Shown here: one piece after another, positions 58,561 to 64,000 of the stretch
Numbering within the stretch: the stretch's first letter is position 1
Layout: each line of letters begins with the position of its first letter
Source of the DNA: Microbacterium sp. MAH-37
Lineage (GTDB): Bacteria; Actinomycetota; Actinomycetes; Actinomycetales; Microbacteriaceae
Assembly: GCF_009758255.1 (NCBI RefSeq)
Contig: NZ_WSEN01000002.1
Span: 186,606 to 250,605, forward strand
Length of the DNA stretch: 64,000 nt
Direction: 5' to 3'
Translations under genes and position numbers: made by a program
The notes under the pieces: model-generated
Database searches by the model: none
Seen by the model: only the letters and a program-made list of their open reading frames with translations
What the model was told of the DNA's origin: nothing

Positions 58561-59904
58561 ATGACTGATACCCGAACCCTCACGACCTCTGAGGAGACCG
58601 CTGCTGCGCCGCATTTCGCGCCGAAGCAGGGCAAGTACTCCGCCCGGGTGACCGGCGTGGTCGCCCTCATCATCGGCGTGCTGATCGTCGCGCTGTTTCT
58701 GTTCATGGTGACGCGCACGCCCCTGGAGGAGCCGAAGCCGACCTCGCTCGGCTTCTCACTGAACAGCTTCTTCATCTGGATCGGCGGACTCAGCCCGCTC
58801 GTGCAGATCCCCGTCGTCATCGCCGTGTTCGGCGTGGTCGTCGCACTCATCCTGGTGCTGATCGAGTACGCGCCGCGCCCCGGCACCGGCTACACGATCC
58901 TGCGCGTGGCGGCCTGCTTCGTCATCCCGCTGATCGCGTTCATGATGATGCGGCCCTATCAGGGGGCCGTGCTCTACGTGGTCGCGATCGCGCTGCTGGC
59001 GGGGGCGCTGCTGTTCTTCGCGGACTACCGCGCGAGGGCGGGCGCCGGCTACCTGTTCCAGTTGATCATCTTCCTCGCCCCGGCGGCGATCCTGCTGCTG
59101 GTCGGCCTGGTCTACCCGACCATCGCGACCTTCGTCCAGTCGTTCTTCGACAAGACCGGCAAGGAGTTCGTCGGACTGGACAACTACGTGTGGACCTTCA
59201 CACAGCCCGAGGGCTTCTGGTCGGTGATCAACACGCTGATCTGGGCGCTGCTGGCTCCCACCATCTCGACGCTCATCGGACTGGCCTACGCGGTGTTCAT
59301 CGACCGGGCGCACGGCGAGAAGATCCTGAAGGTGCTGGTGTTCATGCCGGTGGCCATCTCGTTCGTCGGCGCGGGCATCATCTGGAAATTCGTCTACGAC
59401 TACCGGCAGGGCGACCAGATCGGCATCCTGAACGCCATCATCACCTGGTTCGGCGGGCAGCCGATCGGATGGCTTGACGCGACGCCGTTCATCAACACGT
59501 TCTGCCTGCTCGCGGTGTTCATCTGGAGCCAGACCGGCTTCGCGATGGTGTTCCTCTCCGCGGCGATCAAGGGCGTACCGGCCGAGCAGATCGAGGCGGC
59601 CGAGCTCGACGGCGCGAACGCCTGGGAGCGGTTCAGGAACGTCACCCTGCCCGGCATCCGCTCGTCGATGATCGTGGTGCTCACCACGATCACCATCGCA
59701 TCGCTGAAGGTCTACGACATCGTCGCCAACATGACCGGCGGCCGGTCGAACTCGTCGGTGCTGGGCTTCGAGATGGTGAACCAGCAGCAGCGGTTCCAGA
59801 GCTACGGTCATTCGTCGGCGCTGGCCGTCGTGCTGTTCCTGTTCATGGTGCCGCTGATCGTGTACAACGTGCGCAACCTGCGCAAGCAGAGGGAGGTGCG
59901 CTGA
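58561..59904 (+). CDS. aglF: Alpha-glucoside-type ABC permease, AglF-like, with extra N-terminal membrane domain
   Basis: The 447-residue protein contains a MalF/AglF-type permease from about residue 160 (IIFLAPAAILLLVGLVYPTI; EFVGLDNYVWTFTQPEGFWS; EAAELDGANAWERFRNVTLP as EAA loop). The first 155 residues add about four hydrophobic segments (about 30-50, 68-102, 113-130, 134-150) that ordinary 290-330-residue permeases lack. Similar long AglF-type permeases occur in actinobacteria. The start has AAAGGCAGG upstream. Its stop overlaps the next ATG as TGATG. The pair needs a shared MsmK/UgpC-type ATPase, which is not in the window. Confidence 0.88.
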   Translation: MTDTRTLTTSEETAAAPHFAPKQGKYSARVTGVVALIIGVLIVALFLFMVTRTPLEEPKPTSLGFSLNSFFIWIGGLSPLVQIPVVIAVFGVVVALILVLIEYAPRPGTGYTILRVAACFVIPLIAFMMMRPYQGAVLYVVAIALLAGALLFFADYRARAGAGYLFQLIIFLAPAAILLLVGLVYPTIATFVQSFFDKTGKEFVGLDNYVWTFTQPEGFWSVINTLIWALLAPTISTLIGLAYAVFIDRAHGEKILKVLVFMPVAISFVGAGIIWKFVYDYRQGDQIGILNAIITWFGGQPIGWLDATPFINTFCLLAVFIWSQTGFAMVFLSAAIKGVPAEQIEAAELDGANAWERFRNVTLPGIRSSMIVVLTTITIASLKVYDIVANMTGGRSNSSVLGFEMVNQQQRFQSYGHSSALAVVLFLFMVPLIVYNVRNLRKQREVR

Positions 59905-60881
59905 TGGCCACCGTGGACACCACACCCGCGCCGCGTTTCGACGGCAAGGAGGCCCGCCGGGTCGCGCGGCAGACGCGCAGGCTCGAGAACGAGGCACAGA
60001 AGAAGCTCGCCTCGAAGGGCGCCACGATCGTCGCGATCGTGATCGCCGTCGTCTGGACCATCCCGACGCTCGGTCTGTTCGTCACGTCGTTCCGTCCCGG
60101 TGCCGACTCGTCGGTCACCGGCTGGTGGACGGTCTTCGTGGATCCGAACTTCACGCTCTCCAACTATGCCGAGGCGCTCACCTCCGGCGGCACGGCGCTC
60201 ACGCTGGCGGACTCGTTCATCAACTCGCTGGTGATCACGATCCCGGTGACGGTGTTCGCGATCGCCGTCGCCTCACTCGGCGCCTACGCGTTCGCGTGGA
60301 TCCCGTTCCGTGGCAGGGGCTTCCTGTTCGTGGCGGTGTTCGCACTGCAGATCGTGCCGATCCAGATGACGCTGGTGCCGCTGCTCAGCCTGTTCTCCCG
60401 GGGGCTGACGGTCAACGGCGTGCAGATCTTCCCCGGGCTCGCGCTGCGCGACGTCGACCACAGCTTCGCGACCGTGTGGATCGCGCATACGATCTTCGCG
60501 ATCCCGCTGGCGATCTTCCTGCTGCACAACTTCATCGCCGAGCTTCCCAGCGAGCTCATGGAGGCGGCGCGGGTGGACGGCGCAGGACACGGGCAGATCT
60601 TCTTCCGCATCATCCTGCCGCTGTCGATGCCGGTGATCGCGTCCTACGCGATCTTCCAGTTCATCTGGGTGTGGAACGACCTGCTGGTGGCGACGATCTT
60701 CGCGCCATCGAGTTCGCTGCCGTTGATGCAGACGCTGAACTCTCTGTCGGGATCGTGGGGCGACCGCTGGTTCCTGCAGTCCGCGGGAACGTTCATCTCC
60801 ATCGTCGTGCCGCTGATCGTGTTCTTCGCGCTGCAGAGGTTCTTCGTGCGCGGCCTGCTGGCCGGAGCGACGAAGGGCTGA
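59904..60881 (+). CDS. aglG: Alpha-glucoside-type ABC permease, AglG-like
   Basis: The 325-residue permease is MalG/AglG-like: a basic cytoplasmic N-terminus (about 1-35), TM1 at about 36-56 ending TSFRPG, six membrane segments, and the EAA loop MEAARVDGAGHGQIFFRIIL (about 219-238). The C-terminus FFVRGLLAGATKG is typical. It is translationally coupled to the preceding permease and followed by a terminator. Confidence 0.93.
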   Translation: MATVDTTPAPRFDGKEARRVARQTRRLENEAQKKLASKGATIVAIVIAVVWTIPTLGLFVTSFRPGADSSVTGWWTVFVDPNFTLSNYAEALTSGGTALTLADSFINSLVITIPVTVFAIAVASLGAYAFAWIPFRGRGFLFVAVFALQIVPIQMTLVPLLSLFSRGLTVNGVQIFPGLALRDVDHSFATVWIAHTIFAIPLAIFLLHNFIAELPSELMEAARVDGAGHGQIFFRIILPLSMPVIASYAIFQFIWVWNDLLVATIFAPSSSLPLMQTLNSLSGSWGDRWFLQSAGTFISIVVPLIVFFALQRFFVRGLLAGATKG

Positions 60882-60896
60882 GCCCCGCACGAAAGG

Positions 60897-60929
60897 CCGC
60901 CGGGGACCGTCCGAGACGGATCCCGGCGG
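60897..60929 (+). terminator. Terminator of the agl-type operon
   Basis: CCGCCGGG (60897-60904) pairs with CCCGGCGG (60922-60929) and, after small bulges, CCGTC pairs with GACGG around a CGA loop. It follows the last permease by 15 bases. Confidence 0.78.
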
Positions 60930-60953
60930 TCTTCGCGTGCGCGGGATGCCGGA

Positions 60954-60959
60954 TAGAGT
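60954..60959 (+). promoter_or_regulatory. -10 element for the Bcr/CflA exporter gene
   Basis: TAGAGT fits TANNNT and would give a leader of about 40 bases containing the GAAAGG ribosome binding site. Confidence 0.45.
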
Positions 60960-61004
60960 GGAGACTTCTCGAATCGATTCGGCAATCCGCCTCGAAAGGC
61001 CTCA

Positions 61005-62351
61005 GTGACAGACGAGCGCACCCCCACCGGCAGCATCCGCGCCATCACCGGCAGCATCCGCACCTCGACATCCACCGGAGCGATCCGCACCCTCGGGTCG
61101 AACCCGGCCACCGCGCCGGTCATGCTCCACCCGGGCGACGCGATCCCGACCGGTCGCAGGGTGCTCTACATCATCCTGCTCGGTGCGCTCACCGCGCTCG
61201 GCCCGTTCACGATCGACCTGTACCTGCCCGCGTTCCCGGTGCTGGAGAGCGACTTCCAGACCACCGCGGCGATGATCCAGCTCACGCTGACCGGCACCAT
61301 GATCGGTTTCGCACTCGGCCAGCTGGTGGTGGGTCCGCTCAGCGACAAGGTCGGCCGCAGGGTGCCGCTGATCACGGTGACCGCCCTGCACGTGCTCGCC
61401 AGCGTCGCGGCGGCTCTCGCACCGAACCTGCTGCTGCTGGGCGGGGCGCGTGTGCTGATGGGGGTCGGCGCCGCGGCCGGCGGCGTGGTGGCGATGGCGA
61501 TCGTGCGCGACCTGTTCGGCGGCAAGCGCCTCGTCGTCATGCTGTCGAGGCTCGCCCTGGTCTCGGGCGTCGCGCCCGTGGTCGCGCCGCTGATCGGATC
61601 GTGGCTGCTGACGGTCATGTCCTGGCATGGGATCTTCGTGGTGCTCGCCTGCTACGGCGCGGTCATGCTCATCACCACCGCGGTCTTCATCCCCGAGACC
61701 CTGCCCAAGGAGCGCCGTCAGGAGCGCGGCACCGGCACTGCTCTGCAGCGCTACCGCAGCGTGCTCACCGACCGGGTGTTCCTCGGTGTGCTCGTCATCG
61801 GCGGCATGACCTTCTCGGGTCTGTTCTCGTATCTCTCGGCTTCGCCGTTCCTGTTCCAGCAGACGCACGGCCTCGACCCGCAGCAGTACGGCCTGCTGTT
61901 CGCCGCGAACTCGCTCGGTGTGGTGCTGGGCGTGCAGACCGCCGCGCGTCTGGCCGCCCGGTTCGGGCCGCAGTGGGTGCTCGCGGTCTCGACGGCCATG
62001 CTGCTGATCTCGGGCGTTGCGATCATCGTGTGCGATCAGTTCGGGCTGGGTCTGTGGGGCACCGTGATCCCGCTCTTCGTGTTCATGACGTCGTGCGGGT
62101 TCAGCTTCCCCTGCGTGCAGGTGCTCGCGCTCGACCGGCACGGCAAGGCCGCGGGCACCGCGGCATCCATCCTCGGCGCGAGCAACAACGGCATCGCGGC
62201 GCTCATCTCGCCGGTCGTCGGTTGGATCGCACGGGATGCCGGGATCACCGCGACGACGATGGCGTCGGTCATGGCCGGATGCGCCGTCGTCGCGATCCTG
62301 TCACTCTGGCTGATCGTGCGCCCGCGCACGGTCGGGATGCTGGCTCCGTAG
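61005..62351 (+). CDS. Bcr/CflA family multidrug efflux MFS transporter
   Basis: The 448-residue protein has twelve membrane segments and the Bcr/CflA signature: GPFTIDLYLPAFPVLESDF (about 66-84, motif with Asp and Pro in TM1), GQLVVGPLSDKVGRRVPLI (motif A) and MSWHGIFVVLACYGA. It should export drugs such as bicyclomycin or chloramphenicol, or endogenous metabolites. The first 45 residues are unusual: they contain a threefold repeat of the type TGSIR (TGSIRAITGSIRTSTSTGAI). The GTG start follows GAAAGG. Confidence 0.92.
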   Translation: MTDERTPTGSIRAITGSIRTSTSTGAIRTLGSNPATAPVMLHPGDAIPTGRRVLYIILLGALTALGPFTIDLYLPAFPVLESDFQTTAAMIQLTLTGTMIGFALGQLVVGPLSDKVGRRVPLITVTALHVLASVAAALAPNLLLLGGARVLMGVGAAAGGVVAMAIVRDLFGGKRLVVMLSRLALVSGVAPVVAPLIGSWLLTVMSWHGIFVVLACYGAVMLITTAVFIPETLPKERRQERGTGTALQRYRSVLTDRVFLGVLVIGGMTFSGLFSYLSASPFLFQQTHGLDPQQYGLLFAANSLGVVLGVQTAARLAARFGPQWVLAVSTAMLLISGVAIIVCDQFGLGLWGTVIPLFVFMTSCGFSFPCVQVLALDRHGKAAGTAASILGASNNGIAALISPVVGWIARDAGITATTMASVMAGCAVVAILSLWLIVRPRTVGMLAP

Positions 62352-62354
62352 CAC

Positions 62355-62672
62355 CTACCCCAGCAGGGTGAGCAGCACGTGCGAGGCGTCGACGGCTTCG
62401 ACCTCGTGCGGCACGGAGGCGTCGACCTGGATCGCCCCTCCCGCGGAGAGGTCGTGCTCTGCACCCTCGACGCGGAACAGGACGCGACCGGACGCGACCT
62501 GCACCAGGATCGGCACGGGCGCGCGGTGCTCACGCAGCACCGTTCCGGCATCCATCGCCAGGGTCCGGATCTTGAACCTGTCGCCGTCCATCGTCTTGTG
62601 CGGGCGCACCCGGCCGGCCTCGATCGGGTAGCGGGCTGCGAGATCTGCGGCGGACGAGGCGATGAGGGTCAT
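62355..62672 (-). CDS. Small cupin-domain protein
   Basis: The 105-residue protein is a single cupin barrel: RFKIRTLAMDAGTVLREHRA, PVPILVQVASGRVLFRVEG, and SAGGAIQVDASVPHEVEAVD. The metal-binding motif is incomplete: the first motif offers only His49 and the last His92, so metal binding is uncertain. Function unknown. TATGCT (62684-62679 on the minus strand) ends six bases before the ATG, with no ribosome binding site, so the mRNA is probably leaderless. Confidence 0.85.
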   Translation of the reverse strand: MTLIASSAADLAARYPIEAGRVRPHKTMDGDRFKIRTLAMDAGTVLREHRAPVPILVQVASGRVLFRVEGAEHDLSAGGAIQVDASVPHEVEAVDASHVLLTLLG

Positions 62673-62678
62673 GGGCCG

Positions 62679-62684
62679 AGCATA
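62679..62684 (-). promoter_or_regulatory. -10 element for the leaderless cupin gene
   Basis: TATGCT on the minus strand (a near-consensus -10) ends six bases before the ATG at 62672. Confidence 0.55.
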
Positions 62685-62809
62685 CGACCCGGTGATCGGG
62701 CGGAGATCACAGTTCGGACGGCGCGGAGACGGCGTGCCGGAGAGCGACACGCCGCACGGCGGACGGAGGGTCTGTGATTCCCGATGCTGAGGCCGGGCAG
62801 AATGGCACG

Positions 62810-63439
62810 ATGGACAGGCGCACGGCAGGGATCACCGGTGGAGCTCTCGTGGTCGCGGCTGTGCTTCTCGGAGTGCTCGTGACTCTCGTGCCGGTCATGA
62901 GCGCACCGGATTCCGGCTGGCACGACCTGATGGTGGGGCTCCGGGCGCCTTGGATGATCGATGCCGCGCTGTTCTTCAACTGGATCGGCGGGGGATGGCG
63001 CGCGGTGCTCCTGGTACCGCTCGGCTTCGCCGCCGTGCTGCTGGTGCTCCGCCGCCGCATGGAGGCGCTGTTCGCGCTCACCGCCTTCGCCCTGAGCGCC
63101 GGGCTGGTCCAGGTCATCAAGCACATCGCGGGCCGCGCGAGGCCGGAGGACCTGCTCGTGCCATCGGACTTCGGTTCATTCCCCTCCGGGCATACGGCCA
63201 ATGCGGCGACGATCGCCCTCGTGCTGTGGCTGATCGCGCCACGGGTCTGGGTCGCCGTCCTCGGTACCCTGTGGACGCTGGCGATGGCCCTCTCCCGCAC
63301 GATCCTGAGCGTGCACTGGCTGACCGACACGATCGGCGGCATGCTGGTCGGCGCCGGAGCGCCCCTGCTGGTCGCCGCGCTGCTGTGGGGCTGGCTACGC
63401 TGGGATCGGCGTCCGCCGCAGGCGGAGCTCGCCGCCTGA
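62810..63439 (+). CDS. PAP2 family lipid phosphatase
   Basis: The 209-residue membrane protein has five to six hydrophobic segments and the complete PAP2 active site: KHIAGRARPED (motif 1, about 104-114), FPSGHTANA (motif 2) and SRTILSVHWLTDTIGG (motif 3). It should dephosphorylate lipid phosphates such as phosphatidate or undecaprenyl pyrophosphate on the outer face. The ATG at 62810 is used because the basic MDRRT start leads directly into TM1; CAGAAT lies six bases upstream and may be a -10 for leaderless transcription. Confidence 0.92.
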   Translation: MDRRTAGITGGALVVAAVLLGVLVTLVPVMSAPDSGWHDLMVGLRAPWMIDAALFFNWIGGGWRAVLLVPLGFAAVLLVLRRRMEALFALTAFALSAGLVQVIKHIAGRARPEDLLVPSDFGSFPSGHTANAATIALVLWLIAPRVWVAVLGTLWTLAMALSRTILSVHWLTDTIGGMLVGAGAPLLVAALLWGWLRWDRRPPQAELAA

Positions 63440-63453
63440 CCGAGGAGAATCCC

Positions 63454-64000
63454 GTGCCGCAGATCCGCCCGTACCGCCCGGCCGACCGTGACGGCCTCTA
63501 CGACGTGTGCGTGAAGACCGCGGACTCCGGAGCGGACGCCACGGGCATCCTCTCGGACGACCGGCTCTGGGGCGACATCTGGGCGGTGCCCTACGCGGAG
63601 CGGCATCCCGATCTGTGCTGGGTCGTGGAGTCGGATGACGCACGGGTGATCGGCTACATCGTCGCCACGGACGACACGCTCTCGTTCGAGCGCTGGTTCC
63701 ACGACGAGTGGTGGCCGACGCGCGTCGGCGAGTACCCCGAGCCACCGGTGCCGGGTCACCCGCGCCAGGACTGGGCGATGTCCTATGCGGCCGGCCGCGG
63801 CCGGAACGAGGAGCCGAACGCCGCCGAGTATCCGGCGCACCTGCACATCGACCTCCTTCCCGAGACCCAGGGCATGGGGCTGGGGCGCCGGCTCACGGAA
63901 CTGCTGTTCGCCGAGCTCGCGGACCGCGGTGTCGCAGGGCTGCACCTGGGCATGAACCCGGACAACACCGGCGCCGGCAAGTTCTACGAGCGGCTCGGCA
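63454..64000 (+). CDS. GNAT family N-acetyltransferase, truncated by the window end
   Basis: The first 182 residues are present. The opening PQIRPYRPADRDGLYDVCVK is the first strand of the GNAT fold, WVVESDDARVIGYIVATDD the central sheet, and LLPETQGMGLGRRLTELLFA the acetyl-CoA loop (Q-G-x-G-x-G/R). The segment resembles the C-terminal acetyltransferase of O-GlcNAcase-like proteins (SYAAGRGRNEEPNAAEYPAH insert before the CoA loop). The acceptor is unknown. GAGGAG precedes the GTG, which follows the PAP2 stop by 14 bases. Confidence 0.88.
   Translation, partial: MPQIRPYRPADRDGLYDVCVKTADSGADATGILSDDRLWGDIWAVPYAERHPDLCWVVESDDARVIGYIVATDDTLSFERWFHDEWWPTRVGEYPEPPVPGHPRQDWAMSYAAGRGRNEEPNAAEYPAHLHIDLLPETQGMGLGRRLTELLFAELADRGVAGLHLGMNPDNTGAGKFYERLG

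Overview
The window is a high-GC actinobacterial chromosome segment. Protein content and gene order, actinobacterial RamB/ScfR-type and WYL regulators, TANNNT promoters without clear -35 boxes, many genes without a 5' leader, and the very frequent GGATGC/GCATCC words all suggest Microbacteriaceae, most likely Microbacterium or a close relative. That placement is inferred from recognised protein families, not from a database search. I see no transposase, integrase, prophage, rRNA or CRISPR array. One tRNA gene (Trp) is present.

Layout. 1-1.5 kb: end of murB, an AEC transporter and a VOC protein. 1.5-11.1 kb: an alpha-galactoside module, with a binding protein, two permeases and a GH36 enzyme on the minus strand, diverging from a second GH36 enzyme plus an unassigned (alpha/alpha)6 glycosidase, and closed by a LacI regulator. 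11.1-17.1 kb: aminotransferase, alanine dehydrogenase, MocR regulator with a divergent aldo/keto reductase, YccF and RraA. 17.2-22 kb: glyoxylate shunt (aceA, aceB) with a divergent RamB-like regulator. 22-25 kb: an MFS/ArsR pair and a TetR/metallo-hydrolase pair, each with visible operators. 25-34.7 kb: putrescine/GABA catabolism (PucR regulator, gabT, putrescine oxidase, UspA, APC permease, two aldehyde dehydrogenases). 34.8-38.6 kb: DedA plus a two-component system, then a TetR/SDR pair. 38.6-41 kb: a PoxB-type enzyme and an AqpS-like aquaporin. 41-45.8 kb: a two-gene unit of a divergent Hsp90 and a 932-residue TPR protein.

45.9-55.9 kb is the secE-nusG / rplK-rplA / rplJ-rplL region, but it is split by accessory genes: a VOC/WYL pair between nusG and rplK, and DUF1801, lysE/lysG, a YqaJ nuclease and an AbiEi/Vsr-like gene between rplA and rplJ. 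55.9-61 kb: a LacI regulator and an aglEFG-type sugar importer. 61-64 kb: a Bcr/CflA exporter, a cupin, a PAP2 phosphatase and the start of a GNAT acetyltransferase.

How it works together. Two sugar importers lack their own ATPase and probably share one encoded elsewhere. The amine cluster is an almost complete route from putrescine to succinate, and the glyoxylate shunt is available nearby for C2 growth. Most operons are paired with an adjacent or divergent regulator, and the operator can often be read directly as an inverted repeat. The strongest candidates for undescribed biology are the Hsp90-TPR unit (41.1-45.8 kb) and the nuclease-like genes bracketed by GTGCAC-rich repeat clusters (52.5-54.6 kb).
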